62,526 nt of DNA from CAYILR01 sp964364175 (GCA_964364175.1 CAYILR010000023.1:1-62526), one strand, 5' to 3'. Positions 9,421 to 19,175 are shown, counted from the stretch's first letter. The notes: generated from the letters alone by a model not told the origin. Numbers and translations: made by a program.

Positions 9421-11117
9421 TGGTTATGCAGAATCACTTGCTCGGCGACATTCTACTGCGGCACACCTCGCTCTCCCAAGAGCAGTTGGATGAGGCCCTG
9501 CGCATCCAATCCAAAGACGGCGGGTTGCTCGGTGAAATCCTCGTTCGAAAAAATTGGATCGCTCCGCACGAGATCCTGCGAGCGCTCTGCACGCAAATTG
9601 ATTTGCCCTTTGTCGAAGACCTGCGCCCAATGGAAATCGACCCTAAACTCGTGAGCACGATCCCCATCAACTACGCCAAAGCCAAAGAAATGATCCCACT
9701 GCGCATGGAAAACGATGTTCTGACCATCGTCGTCTCCGATCCGTTCAACGAAGCGATTCGAAATGACATGCAAGCCTTGACCGGCGGAAAAATCCAAATT
9801 GCAGTCAGCACGAGCGCGCGCATTCAGGACGCTATCAACAAAGTTTACGAAAGAAATACTGGCGGATTAGTTGAAAAAATTGAAGGCGAATTTGCCGAAG
9901 ACGCCATGGATCTCGAAGGCCCAATCGATATTCTCGAAGCGACCGAGGACGATGCCCCTGTCATTCGCTTCGTGAACTCGCTGATTTTCCGCGCAGTCAA
10001 AGAAAAAGCTTCCGATATTCACATTGAACCTTTTGAAAAAGAATTCGTCGTGAGATTCCGGATCGACGGAGTTCTCTACGACATTATTCGCCAACCCAAG
10101 CGAGCCCACGCCGCGATTTCTTCCCGGATCAAAGTCATGGGGCAACTCGACATCGCCGAGAAACGCCTGCCTCAAGACGGCCGAATCAAAATCAAAATTG
10201 CGGGCAAGGACATCGACATCCGGCTTTCGACGGTCCCTACAATCTATGGCGAACGTCTGGTCATGAGGATTTTGGAGCAAACCGGAACCGTTCTTGAGCT
10301 TGAACAACTCGGATTCTCCGAACAAAGTCGCAAGCTCATAGAAACACTTATTTTTAGAAAATACGGAATCATCTTGGTCACAGGACCCACCGGTAGCGGT
10401 AAATCAACGACACTTTCCGCATGTTTGGTGAAACTCAACAGTCCCGAGAGAAATATTCTGACCGTCGAAGACCCGATCGAATATCAAATCCCCGGCATCA
10501 ACCAAGTTCAAGTGAACACCAAAATTGAGCTTACCTTCGCACGAGCGCTGCGCGCCTTCCTCCGACAAAACCCCGACATCATCATGGTTGGGGAAATTAG
10601 GGATACAGAAACAGCCGAGATCGCAGTCAACGCCTCTCTCACCGGTCACTTGGTTCTCTCCACTCTGCACACGAACGACGCAGCTGGATCCACCACTCGA
10701 CTGATCGATATGGGAGTGGAGCCCTTTTTAGTCGCAAGCTCTTTGCTCGGTGTGATCGCGCAACGCCTGATCCGAAAAGTCTGCACTAAGTGCCGAGAGC
10801 CTCACACCCTCTCAGACTTCGAAAAACATGAAATGGGACTGACCTCAGTTCCTGCTGAAGCTCAAATTTTCAAAGCTGTTGGATGCCCTTCGTGCTCACA
10901 GAGCGGATACTCTGGGCGAACGGTCATTCACGAACTGATGGTGGTGAATGATGCGATTCGCTCTCACATCGTCCGCAGATCCGACGGCGGAACGATCAAA
11001 AAAGCAGCAATCGAGGCCGGGATGATCACTCTGCGTGAAGATGGAATCCGCAAAGTGCTCGCCGGAGTGACCACCGTGGACGAATTGATGCGCGCCACGC
11101 ATTCTGAGGAAGTCTAA
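9420..11117 (+). CDS. gspE: Type II secretion system ATPase GspE
   Basis: GspE is the cytoplasmic hexameric ATPase that drives pseudopilus assembly. The 565-residue protein has an MshEN-type N-terminal domain (about residues 1-150) that would dock on GspL. The motor has Walker A GPTGSGKS (322-329), an Asp box, Walker B (IIMVGEIRDTETAEIA) and a His box (GHLVLSTLHTND). A zinc-binding tetracysteine, C455-x2-C458 and C489-x2-C492, is typical of the GspE/PilB branch. All catalytic motifs are intact. The start codon overlaps the gspD stop (TAATG), so the two are probably translationally coupled. Confidence 0.97.
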   Translation: MVMQNHLLGDILLRHTSLSQEQLDEALRIQSKDGGLLGEILVRKNWIAPHEILRALCTQIDLPFVEDLRPMEIDPKLVSTIPINYAKAKEMIPLRMENDVLTIVVSDPFNEAIRNDMQALTGGKIQIAVSTSARIQDAINKVYERNTGGLVEKIEGEFAEDAMDLEGPIDILEATEDDAPVIRFVNSLIFRAVKEKASDIHIEPFEKEFVVRFRIDGVLYDIIRQPKRAHAAISSRIKVMGQLDIAEKRLPQDGRIKIKIAGKDIDIRLSTVPTIYGERLVMRILEQTGTVLELEQLGFSEQSRKLIETLIFRKYGIILVTGPTGSGKSTTLSACLVKLNSPERNILTVEDPIEYQIPGINQVQVNTKIELTFARALRAFLRQNPDIIMVGEIRDTETAEIAVNASLTGHLVLSTLHTNDAAGSTTRLIDMGVEPFLVASSLLGVIAQRLIRKVCTKCREPHTLSDFEKHEMGLTSVPAEAQIFKAVGCPSCSQSGYSGRTVIHELMVVNDAIRSHIVRRSDGGTIKKAAIEAGMITLREDGIRKVLAGVTTVDELMRATHSEEV

Positions 11118-11121
11118 ACCC

Positions 11122-12339
11122 ATGGCGCCTATCTACGATTACAAAGCCCTCGATGCAGCCGGAAAAAACACCAAGGGGACTGTCGAGGGTGAAAATGCCA
11201 AAGCCGCTCGCCAAAAGCTCAAAAAACAAGGAATCATGGTCACCGATATGTGGGAGAAATCTACCTCCACAACTTCGAGAGAGATCAAAATTCCTTTTTT
11301 CAGCGGACGAGTCAGCGCCAAAGACACCACCTTGATGACTCGTCAGTTGGCCAGTTTGATCAAGGCCAACATTCCTTTGGTCGAGTGTCTCAACGCACTC
11401 ACGACCCAAATGGAGAATGACACTCTGAGGATTACTCTGGATCAAGTCAAACGCGATGTGAACGAGGGTTCTGGTCTCGGCAAAGCCTTGGGTAAACATC
11501 CCAAAGTTTTTGACAATATCTTCATCAACATGGTCGAAGCCGGTGAGAGTTCAGGAACGCTGGCGCTGGTGATGATTCGGCTGGCAGAACTCAAGGAAGC
11601 CCAATTGCGACTCCGCAATAAAGTCGTGGCTGGAATGAGCTATCCCGCCCTGATGATGGGTGTTGGCGGACTCATGATGATCGCGATTTTTACTTTCGTG
11701 ATTCCAAAAATGACCAGCATTTTTACGTCAATGAACAAACCGGTTCCACTGATTACACAGATTTTAATTAACATCAGCAGCTTCTTAATCGACTGGTGGT
11801 TTGCCATTTTTGCGGTGGAGGGAATCCTGTTTTGGTTGTTTTACCGGTATATCAAATCTGCCAATGGTGCGCCAAAGTGGGACGCCTTCAAACTCAAGCT
11901 TCCCATTTTTGGAGATTTAATTCGATTGATCGCGGTGACACGTTTCTCTCGCACGATGGCTACTTTGCTTGGCACTGGCGTGCCGATTTTAGGCGCGCTG
12001 AACATCTCAAAGAATCTTGTAGGAAGCATCCCCATCGAAAACGCCATCCAAAATGCCCGAGAAAACATCACCGAAGGTCAATCAATTGCTGAACCGCTGA
12101 AACGCAGCGGAGAATTCCCCCCCATGGTGATCCACATGATCGCGATTGGTGAAAAAACCGGAGAACTTCCTGATATGCTTAGGAATGTCGCGGACACCTA
12201 CGAAGATCAAGTGAACGCCCGAATTGAGTCCCTGACTTCTTTACTCGAACCCTTAATGATTGTAGTCATGGGAGGGGTAGTTGGGTTAATCATTGTTGCG
12301 ATTTTCGTTCCTTTGATGGACATGATGGATCTCAAATAA
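11122..12339 (+). CDS. gspF: Type II secretion system platform protein GspF
   Basis: GspF is the polytopic inner-membrane platform that GspE turns or pushes. The 405-residue protein has two T2SSF domains: a first cytoplasmic helical bundle (about 70-190, with LMTRQLASLIKANIPLVECLNAL) and a second one (about 275-395, with FSRTMATLLGTGVPILGALNI). Three hydrophobic segments are visible (about 170-195, 220-245, 375-400). The N-terminal part has the usual KALDAAGKNTKGTVEGENA signature. It starts 4 nt after the gspE stop, with GAGGAAG as a likely ribosome binding site inside the end of gspE. Confidence 0.96.
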   Translation: MAPIYDYKALDAAGKNTKGTVEGENAKAARQKLKKQGIMVTDMWEKSTSTTSREIKIPFFSGRVSAKDTTLMTRQLASLIKANIPLVECLNALTTQMENDTLRITLDQVKRDVNEGSGLGKALGKHPKVFDNIFINMVEAGESSGTLALVMIRLAELKEAQLRLRNKVVAGMSYPALMMGVGGLMMIAIFTFVIPKMTSIFTSMNKPVPLITQILINISSFLIDWWFAIFAVEGILFWLFYRYIKSANGAPKWDAFKLKLPIFGDLIRLIAVTRFSRTMATLLGTGVPILGALNISKNLVGSIPIENAIQNARENITEGQSIAEPLKRSGEFPPMVIHMIAIGEKTGELPDMLRNVADTYEDQVNARIESLTSLLEPLMIVVMGGVVGLIIVAIFVPLMDMMDLK

Positions 12340-12363
12340 AGGTACTAAGGAGCCATTTAATTT

Positions 12364-12849
12364 ATGAAGAGTCAGATGAAAAATATTTTTGGAAAATTTT
12401 TGAAAAAACAAACCCAGATTCTTTCGACGGATTCCAGAGGTTTCACCTTGATGGAAATGCTCATCGTCATCGCCTTGATCGGAATGATCGGCGCGTTCGT
12501 CGCCACTAACGTCATGGGTCGTTTCAATAAAGCCAAAGTCCAAACCACTCGCATCGGAATGCGGCAGCTTGGAACCATCCTGGAAGACTTCCGCAGAGAA
12601 TGCGGATTCTACCCCACAACTCCGGATCAAGGCTTGCAAGCACTGATCAGCAAACCCACCTCCGGACGTGAGTGCAAAAATTACGACCCCAAAGGATACA
12701 TTGAAAACAAAGCCATCCTGCAAGACAGCTGGGGTAACGACTACTTTTATGAATCCAACGGAAGCTCTTACATGCTCAAGTCCTTCGGAAACGATGGAAA
12801 AGAAGGCGGAGACGGGCTCGACAAGGATCTTTCGAGCAACGACCAGTAG
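12364..12849 (+). CDS. gspG: Major pseudopilin GspG
   Basis: GspG is the main subunit of the type II pseudopilus. The 161-residue precursor has a long leader of about 26 residues, then the prepilin site G-FTLMEMLIVIALIG, with Glu at +5 after cleavage and N-methylation by a prepilin peptidase not encoded in the window. The C-terminal globular part has the GspG hallmarks GFYPTTPDQGLQAL, DSWGNDYFYES and DGKEGGDGLDKD, the last being the calcium-binding loop. An AAGGAG lies about 12 nt upstream of the ATG. The 3' end overlaps gspH by 56 nt. Confidence 0.96.
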   Translation: MKSQMKNIFGKFLKKQTQILSTDSRGFTLMEMLIVIALIGMIGAFVATNVMGRFNKAKVQTTRIGMRQLGTILEDFRRECGFYPTTPDQGLQALISKPTSGRECKNYDPKGYIENKAILQDSWGNDYFYESNGSSYMLKSFGNDGKEGGDGLDKDLSSNDQ

Positions 12850-13465
12850 TTCTAACGCAGGATTTACCCTGCTGGAGCTGCTCGTGGTATTCGCTTTGAT
12901 AGCGGTGATCGCTGTCTTTGCGGTGCCAGCTGTTTCCAATCACTACAAGCTCAACTTGAACAGCACCGCGCGAGAAATGGCGTCTGTGGTCAAGGAGGGC
13001 TATAACGCGACGGTCGTCACTCGGCAAATCAACCGTGTTGTGTATGATTTCGAAAAAGGTGAGTACTGGGTAGAGAGCGGCCCCTCGGACACGCTTTTAG
13101 ATGCGCCCGAAAATCAGGACAAGGACTTTAAACGCGAATCAGTTCGAAATCGTCGCAGCGCAGATCGCGATAAGGACAAAAATGATACGGGCGCCGCCTT
13201 CGCTATGAATCGCCTCGTCACTCGCAGCAAAAAATCCCTGCCGAGCGGAGTTGAATTCGAAGACGTCATCACCGCTCGTTCCAGAGATCCCATCACCAAG
13301 GGCAAAGCCTACACTCATTTCTTTCCTCACGGAGCAGCTGAAAAAACAATCATCCATCTCAAGGACAGCTCAAACCATCAAATCTCTTTAGTCATCCAAC
13401 CTCTCATCGGAAAAACCCGCCTGATGCAAGGACACGTCACCGAAAAAGAGGCCTATGAAGAATAG
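12794..13465 (+). CDS. gspH: Minor pseudopilin GspH
   Basis: GspH is a minor pseudopilin that joins the tip or shaft of the pseudopilus. I choose ATG 12794, inside the end of gspG, because it gives a 23-residue leader ending in the cleavage site AG-FTLLELLVVFALIAV, with Glu +5. The reading frame is open further upstream, but that part is a gspG shadow. The 200-residue body is basic and low in recognisable motifs, as is usual for GspH (about 223 residues in total). It overlaps gspI by 11 nt. Confidence 0.88.
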   Translation: MEKKAETGSTRIFRATTSSSNAGFTLLELLVVFALIAVIAVFAVPAVSNHYKLNLNSTAREMASVVKEGYNATVVTRQINRVVYDFEKGEYWVESGPSDTLLDAPENQDKDFKRESVRNRRSADRDKDKNDTGAAFAMNRLVTRSKKSLPSGVEFEDVITARSRDPITKGKAYTHFFPHGAAEKTIIHLKDSSNHQISLVIQPLIGKTRLMQGHVTEKEAYEE

Positions 13466-13994
13466 CCAGCAGGGTTTCACGCTCCTCGAAGTGCTGATTG
13501 CCCTGACGATCATGGCCGTCGCATTTGCCGCAATCCTGAGCATCGAGGCAGGCAGCATCGAATCCTCAATCAAAACCCGCAACATGATCACAGTTCAAAT
13601 GCTCGCTCGCAATCTGATGATTGAAACCGAGCGAAAAATTGAGAGCAAAGTTTTTTCGGAAATTAAAAAAGAAGACGCAGGTCAATTCGAAGCTCCATAC
13701 CAAGAGTACAAATGGAAGCGAGAGGTCAAGGAAATCGAGTTCCCGGATCTATCGATGCTGCTCGCGAAAAAATCGGATGCTGCAGCAGGAGATGTCGCAA
13801 GCGCGCTGGGTGGAGCTCCAGGCGCTGCCAGCAACAATTGGATGGTCGAACAAATGACCAAGAAAGTGAGCGAGTACATTACAAAGGCAATTCGAGAAGT
13901 CACTATCACCGTCATCTGGAAAAGAGGAACGGGGGAGCAGACCTATTCCCTCTCCACCTATTGGGTTTCGTTGAATGAACCATTTAAATTTTAG
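13455..13994 (+). CDS. gspI: Minor pseudopilin GspI
   Basis: GspI is part of the GspI-J-K tip complex of the pseudopilus. The 179-residue precursor has the short leader MKNSQQG followed by FTLLEVLIALTIMAVAFAAI, with Glu at +5, and the IES-type sequence after the helix (SIEAGSIESSIKTRNM). The C-terminal half ends in the beta strand VTITVIWKRGTGEQTYSLSTY, typical of GspI. It contains a small Ala/Gly-rich insertion (about 110-125). Overlaps with gspH (11 nt) and gspJ (20 nt) suggest coupled translation. Confidence 0.93.
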   Translation: MKNSQQGFTLLEVLIALTIMAVAFAAILSIEAGSIESSIKTRNMITVQMLARNLMIETERKIESKVFSEIKKEDAGQFEAPYQEYKWKREVKEIEFPDLSMLLAKKSDAAAGDVASALGGAPGAASNNWMVEQMTKKVSEYITKAIREVTITVIWKRGTGEQTYSLSTYWVSLNEPFKF

Positions 13995-14820
13995 CAGTTC
14001 AACAAAGCAGTCGGATGCCGGCTTCACTCTTCTCGAACTCCTGATCTCCATCTTTATGTTGGCAGTCATCAGTTTAGGAATTTATCAGGGGACAACCATG
14101 GCGTTCAAACTCCGTGAATCTCTGATGAACGACGGCGACTTTCACAACGGAATCCGCCTAGCCATGTCCGTCCTAGAAAAAGACATTCAGCAATTTTACT
14201 CGCCCACCTTGCTGCTACCCGAACCCAATCCCTCACCGAGCGCTTCTGGACAGGCCTTTGCTCCTGCTACAGCAGTCGATCCAGAACTTCAGCGAATGCG
14301 CGATTCGCCTGCAGGTCGCGCAAATCCATTTTGGGGAGCGGTTGCCCACATGACTGGAATCCGCCCGATGCGATTCGTGGGGACTTCGAATAAACTCACT
14401 TTCGTTTCAGCATCACGGAGGAGAATTTACAAAGACGCCCCTGAATCCGAATTTTCAAAAATCATGTATGAACTGAGAGTCGATCCCAATCCCAGCATTG
14501 AAGACCTCAAAGGGACCTCCATTCTTTACAAAACATCTAGCCCCAGTGCATTTGACGAAAATGATCTTTCTCGAGATAAATTAAAATCCACAGCACCGCT
14601 TCTTTATGGCATCAAGTCTTTTAAATTTAAATTTTACAGAGCTGACAAAGATCAATGGGTGAACCAGTGGGATTCTGAATCTTCCATCGACACCCAGGGA
14701 ACCTACCCCGACATTATTGAAGCGACATTCGAGGTCATTGGACCGACACGCCTCAGATTTGATGGAATTTACAAATTCAGACCGGAGGCGCCACTCAATG
14801 GCTTGCCAGAAACGTTCTAG
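13975..14820 (+). CDS. gspJ: Minor pseudopilin GspJ
   Basis: GspJ is the second member of the pseudopilus tip complex. The 281-residue precursor carries a 16-residue leader and the cleavage site AG-FTLLELLISIFMLAVISLG, with Glu at +5. The globular domain has the GspJ features RLAMSVLEKDIQQFY near residue 60-75 and a C-terminal region predicting strands (PDIIEATFEVIGPTRLRFDGIY). A Pro/Ser/Ala-rich insertion of about 30 residues follows the first helix, which makes it longer than the usual 200-240. It overlaps gspK by 23 nt. Confidence 0.93.
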   Translation: MNHLNFSSSTKQSDAGFTLLELLISIFMLAVISLGIYQGTTMAFKLRESLMNDGDFHNGIRLAMSVLEKDIQQFYSPTLLLPEPNPSPSASGQAFAPATAVDPELQRMRDSPAGRANPFWGAVAHMTGIRPMRFVGTSNKLTFVSASRRRIYKDAPESEFSKIMYELRVDPNPSIEDLKGTSILYKTSSPSAFDENDLSRDKLKSTAPLLYGIKSFKFKFYRADKDQWVNQWDSESSIDTQGTYPDIIEATFEVIGPTRLRFDGIYKFRPEAPLNGLPETF

Positions 14821-16075
14821 TTCTCGACCCTCGGCAAAAGACGAATCAGGGATTGCCCTGTTCATGGTGATTTCTGCTGTGATGATTCTTTCAGTGCTCG
14901 TCACTGAATTTTCGTATGTCGCACAAGTGAACAAACGTATCGCCGCCGATGGAATGGATCAGCTCAAGGCACACTATTCGGCGAAGACCGCTTTTAAACT
15001 GGCGCTTCTCAGGCTCAAGGCATTTCAACAGGTTCAATCCCTGGCAAAATCTGCTGGAAAAGCGATCCCCATGCGGGATCTCCAACAAATCTGGTCGATG
15101 CCATTTGCTTTCCCCATTCCCCGCCAAATTCTTCAACTCAGCATCACACAAAAAGACATATTGGATAAATTTGAGAAATCCACGCACCTCGAAGGTTCAT
15201 TCACCATGGTCATTCAATCCAATTCAGACAAGTTCAACCTCAATTCAATCTTGCCCACATTTAACTCAGCGGTAGCAGCCGGAGCAGCCCCAGCCACGTC
15301 AAGCAGCCCGTCCCCATCTCCCTCGACATCTACCCTTGGGGTGGATCAACTCCGAGAAGCGCTTGCCTCACAAATCCAAGAAGTGATTTCCCAAAAATTC
15401 AAAGCTGATCCTGATTTCGGTTCGGAATACCGGGATCTCCAACTCCAAGAGCTCACTGACCAAATCGTGGCTTGGTCTGATCCAACTTATCAGCGGCGCT
15501 ATTTTCCCAAACACGAAATTTATCCTCTCAAGCAAGCTCCCTTTTATTCCATCACTGAGCTTCAAATGCTGCCTCTGATCGATGATCCGATCTACGAGCT
15601 CCTCTCCCCCACGTTTTCTGCTAGCAGCACTCAGGCTATCAACGTCAACACGATGACAGACAAAATCTTCAAAGCAATCACCCAAAATGCACTCACTGAA
15701 GATGAAGTGAAAGCATTTTTCGAATTCAGAGATTCCATCGAGTCGGATAATTTGTTCCGAACCACGGATGATTACTTCAAGTACCTATCCGCCAAGACGA
15801 AGGCATTCGGCGGCGATCCTGCCATTCAACGATACCGTCAAGATTTAGCCGCAAAAAATATTCAGCTCATCACTGACGAAAGTGAATTCCGAGTGACCAT
15901 CACTGCCCAATCGAATCAAGCCACGGAGATCCTGGTCGCCTATGTCTCACTCACCGCGACACAAGGCAATCCAGCGCCCATCGTCATGCCGGCTTCGGGA
16001 TCCAGCATCCCAACCGGCACCAAGAAACCACGAGTGGATACTGGCCTCCGGGTCCGATTCATGAGATTTTTATAG
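14798..16075 (+). CDS. gspK: Pseudopilus tip protein GspK
   Basis: GspK caps the pseudopilus. ATG 14798 is chosen because GGAGG lies just upstream and the leader then ends in ESG-IALFMVISAVMILSVLV. The +5 glutamate is absent, which is the family rule for GspK, unlike the other pseudopilins. The body of about 400 residues has the T2SSK helical repeats, including DQIVAWSDPTYQ, the KQAPFYSITELQMLPLIDD motif, and AINVNTMTDKIFKAI for the helix-hairpin-helix-like segment. A Pro/Ser-rich loop (about 165-185) is inserted. gspL follows after 13 nt. Confidence 0.92.
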   Translation: MACQKRSSSRPSAKDESGIALFMVISAVMILSVLVTEFSYVAQVNKRIAADGMDQLKAHYSAKTAFKLALLRLKAFQQVQSLAKSAGKAIPMRDLQQIWSMPFAFPIPRQILQLSITQKDILDKFEKSTHLEGSFTMVIQSNSDKFNLNSILPTFNSAVAAGAAPATSSSPSPSPSTSTLGVDQLREALASQIQEVISQKFKADPDFGSEYRDLQLQELTDQIVAWSDPTYQRRYFPKHEIYPLKQAPFYSITELQMLPLIDDPIYELLSPTFSASSTQAINVNTMTDKIFKAITQNALTEDEVKAFFEFRDSIESDNLFRTTDDYFKYLSAKTKAFGGDPAIQRYRQDLAAKNIQLITDESEFRVTITAQSNQATEILVAYVSLTATQGNPAPIVMPASGSSIPTGTKKPRVDTGLRVRFMRFL

Positions 16076-16088
16076 AAAGGATATTGAG

Positions 16089-17654
16089 ATGCGAATTCTA
16101 GGGATGGAAATCGGCAGTTCGAGCATCAAAGCAGTGGAAGTCGACTCTGCCTTCGGCAAAATCGAAATCCATGAATATTACGAACAGCCCGTTGAGGCAG
16201 GCACACCGGTGTCCGAAGCCCTGACATTGCTCCTTCAAAAACTTTCCAAAAGACCCGATCGAGTCGCTGTTTGCTACCCCTCTTCAAAAACCACTTTTCG
16301 CAATTTATTGATCCCCAGCCGCGACAAAAAAACCATCCGGGCACGTGTCGCATTTGAACTCGAGGACGAGCTGCCCTTTGCGCTCGAGGACTGCATCTAT
16401 GACTACGTCATCTTGGATCAGAACATCCAAGGCTCCAACGTTCACATCGAGAGCACGCTGATCAAAAATGCTCAGGATGTTTTGACTCGTTTGCAACTCG
16501 CTACATTCGAGCCCGATCTCATGGTCTCAGAATCCTGGGCGTGGAGAGCATTGCTCAACCGCGTCCTCACAGCCGAATCACTGCAACGGCCTCGACTTCT
16601 GGTTCACATCGGCCAAACTCGCACGCTGCTTTATCTGCAATGGAAAAACATTCCTCTGCTTTCACGAGAAATCAGCTGGGGAAAAGCCCAGATCACACCT
16701 CTCGTTGCCAGTGCTGCGGGCGAGCCGAATTATTCCACTGAGCTTGCACTTGCACTTCAACCCCTTTGCTCTGAAATTCGGCAAATCCGCCTCGCCAGCC
16801 AAAGCGTGACCGATGAACTCCCTGCAGTCGCATATATTTCGGGCGAAGCCGCTCTCTACAATGGGCTGCCCGCGTGTATCCAAGATGAGACTCACGTTCC
16901 TACAGAAATTCTCAGGCCGATGAGCAGTTTGGCTGCTGGATTGACTTACACTGAACACACAGACGTGGTTTTCGGCCCCGCACTGGCTGCAGCACTTTGC
17001 CAGGCCTTCTCCAACAAATCACCCTCGATTAATTTCAGGAAAAACAGCCTTGCCAAAACGTCTTCCGGCCCAAAAATAGAGGTTCAGCTCCTCAAAAAAC
17101 CGATGTTGGCTGCTGCGTCAGTTCTTACCACACTCATCCTTAGCCTCACGATTCAAAGTGCTGTTTATCAGTCCCGGATGAAGGACACAGATGTTCAGTT
17201 GGAAAAAAGCATTCGATATTTCTTTGGTCAGGTCACATCCAGCTCAGTCAAAAACTTCATCAGCAGTCCCAGTTCACTCAAATCATCGATTCAAAAAGAA
17301 CTCGAAAAACAACGAGAGCTGGCATCCCTTTTCACTCCCAACAATCACTCGCCACTGGAATTCGTGAAAACCCTATCTGTCTCCGTTCCAAAGGACGTCG
17401 TCGTCGACATGACTCAGATTCAAGTGGGCGCCGCTCCTGGAACTCCGTTTGCTCCGGATGCCGAGCAAAGCGCAAGTCTCACATTTCAGATTGCCAACCC
17501 GCAAATTGCCGAAAAACTCAGCCAACTCTTGGCCGACAAGATGCCTGACCTAAAACGAGGCCCTGTTGAGGAGGCCGCAGGTGACGATCCCACCACAAAG
17601 CGTTGGAAAATCACTTTCAGCGGCAAAGCCAAGGAGCAAGATTATGGAAAATAA
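16089..17654 (+). CDS. gspL: Type II secretion system protein GspL (PilM-like/actin-fold)
   Basis: GspL recruits the GspE ATPase to the membrane and pairs with GspM. The 521-residue protein starts with an actin-like cytoplasmic domain of the PilM/GspL type (MRILGMEIGSSSIKAVEVDS; later LLVHIGQTRTLLYLQW). One membrane segment (about 338-358, MLAAASVLTTLILSLTIQSAVY) follows, then a coiled stretch and a periplasmic ferredoxin-like domain. The well-kept phosphate-loop-like MEIGSSSIK makes it look closer to PilM than classical GspL does. It overlaps gspM by 11 nt. Confidence 0.88.
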   Translation: MRILGMEIGSSSIKAVEVDSAFGKIEIHEYYEQPVEAGTPVSEALTLLLQKLSKRPDRVAVCYPSSKTTFRNLLIPSRDKKTIRARVAFELEDELPFALEDCIYDYVILDQNIQGSNVHIESTLIKNAQDVLTRLQLATFEPDLMVSESWAWRALLNRVLTAESLQRPRLLVHIGQTRTLLYLQWKNIPLLSREISWGKAQITPLVASAAGEPNYSTELALALQPLCSEIRQIRLASQSVTDELPAVAYISGEAALYNGLPACIQDETHVPTEILRPMSSLAAGLTYTEHTDVVFGPALAAALCQAFSNKSPSINFRKNSLAKTSSGPKIEVQLLKKPMLAAASVLTTLILSLTIQSAVYQSRMKDTDVQLEKSIRYFFGQVTSSSVKNFISSPSSLKSSIQKELEKQRELASLFTPNNHSPLEFVKTLSVSVPKDVVVDMTQIQVGAAPGTPFAPDAEQSASLTFQIANPQIAEKLSQLLADKMPDLKRGPVEEAAGDDPTTKRWKITFSGKAKEQDYGK

Positions 17655-18276
17655 ACTCGCTTCGAGAATCTCTGATAGCCTGAGTGACCAAGTTTGGTTT
17701 CAGGAGCTGAAAGCCAAATGGGCAGAACTTCCACCGCAACAACAAACCTATGTGAAATATGGCAGCATCTTGCTCCTGCTGCTCATTTGCTTCGGTTGGG
17801 TCATGAAGTCCGCTTGGGGCGTCCGTTCACTGAAAAAGGAACTCGCTGAAAAACAGGCCATTATTCAGTTGATTCAATCCGCCAACGACGAAATGCGCAG
17901 GATCAAAGACACCATTCCATCCAGCTACTCATCCGGAGGAAAAGGCGACAGCCAACCCTGGTCAGCTTATTTCGACAGCGTCGCTACTACATCGAGTATT
18001 GATAAGTCTGCATTGACACTCGGAAGCGAGAAGCCCGGAAAAAAATCCGATCTCACCGTGGAGTCGCTTTTTGAAATCTCCATCAAGCATATTTCCATCC
18101 GACAAGCCGTCCGCATGATGCATCACCTGGAAAACGGCCAACGCCCCGTCAAAGTCAGAAACATGGCCATCGACACCAAAGCCGATCCAGCAGGATACAT
18201 CGACGTCACACTCCAGGTCTCAGCCTACTCGCTCCAGGGTGATGACTCAAAAGACTCGAAGGATCGTGGCAAATGA
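17644..18276 (+). CDS. gspM: Type II secretion system protein GspM
   Basis: This 210-residue bitopic membrane protein has a short cytoplasmic end containing WAELPPQQQTYVKYGSILL, a single membrane helix (about 40-58, ILLLLLICFGWVM), a short coiled coil and a small periplasmic domain. This is the GspM plan, and the gene sits where gspM belongs, between gspL and gspN. ATG 17644 is chosen because it overlaps the end of gspL and puts the membrane helix near the N-terminus. The stop overlaps the gspN start (ATGA). Confidence 0.85.
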   Translation: MENKLASRISDSLSDQVWFQELKAKWAELPPQQQTYVKYGSILLLLLICFGWVMKSAWGVRSLKKELAEKQAIIQLIQSANDEMRRIKDTIPSSYSSGGKGDSQPWSAYFDSVATTSSIDKSALTLGSEKPGKKSDLTVESLFEISIKHISIRQAVRMMHHLENGQRPVKVRNMAIDTKADPAGYIDVTLQVSAYSLQGDDSKDSKDRGK

Positions 18277-19175
18277 GATCAAAAAAAATCCTCAAGGCCT
18301 TGGGTTGGATCGGATTAGCTCTCGGATGTCTCGTTTTTTTCACCATCGTAAAATTTCCCACTACCAAAATTCAAGGTTGGATCGATGGAGAAATCTCTTC
18401 CGTTTTAGCCAGTCAGGGCATTGGATTTCGCGCAACAGAAAGTGACTTGTCTTTTTTATTTGGAATCAAATATACGATGAAGAACGTCACACTTTCTCCA
18501 GCAGCTCCTGCTCCCATCATTCGATTAGATAAAATCGTAATCAAACCCTCACTGCTGCCATTTTTAATTGGCAGAACCCAAATCAAAGTTCGCATTGACC
18601 AGGACAAACAAGAGCTAGCCCTCAAAGCAACACTCAAGACCGGACAGGGCTTTACGGTGGCTCTCGACACCGACGAAGCCGACCTGGGAAAAATGGGGTT
18701 GCTGGCGATCTTGGCGGGCGTGCAAGGCTCAGTTTTGATTTCCGGCCAGGCTGAATTTCAGGGCAACCTAGAATCCCTCAGCCAGGTTTCGGGTGACGTT
18801 CACTTGACCATCAAAAAAATATCACTCGATCCTCAGAGCATCAAAGGATTCAACGTCCCAAAAATCTCCATCGGATCAGGCGAGATCCAAATCAATGCCG
18901 AAGCTGGAAAAATCAAAATCAAGAGCCTACAACTCGGCAAGGCCGGCAATGCTGCAGACGACCTAATTCTCAACGCATCCGGCGACATCAATCTCAGCAA
19001 AACCCTGGATAACAGCAATATCAATCTGAAAACACAGTTCAGCCTATCCCCGTCTGTATCCAAGTCATTCAGCCTACTGGATGCTTTGCTCGGTGCCGGA
19101 AAACAGGCTGACGGCAGCTATAAGTACCTATTGAGCGGACCGTTGACGTCGCCCACGCCAACACCCGATACATAA
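18273..19175 (+). CDS. gspN: Type II secretion system protein GspN
   Basis: This 300-residue protein has an N-terminal membrane anchor (about 10-28, LGWIGLALGCLVFFTIV) and a long beta-rich periplasmic part with repeated strands (VRIDQDKQELALKATLKTG, GSVLISGQAEFQG, GDVHLTIKKIS). This resembles the GspN/AsmA-like fold. It is the last gene of the gsp operon. GspN is found only in some T2SS and its role is not settled. The chain ends in a Pro/Thr-rich tail. No strong terminator is visible in the 75 nt that follow. Confidence 0.82.
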   Translation: MRSKKILKALGWIGLALGCLVFFTIVKFPTTKIQGWIDGEISSVLASQGIGFRATESDLSFLFGIKYTMKNVTLSPAAPAPIIRLDKIVIKPSLLPFLIGRTQIKVRIDQDKQELALKATLKTGQGFTVALDTDEADLGKMGLLAILAGVQGSVLISGQAEFQGNLESLSQVSGDVHLTIKKISLDPQSIKGFNVPKISIGSGEIQINAEAGKIKIKSLQLGKAGNAADDLILNASGDINLSKTLDNSNINLKTQFSLSPSVSKSFSLLDALLGAGKQADGSYKYLLSGPLTSPTPTPDT

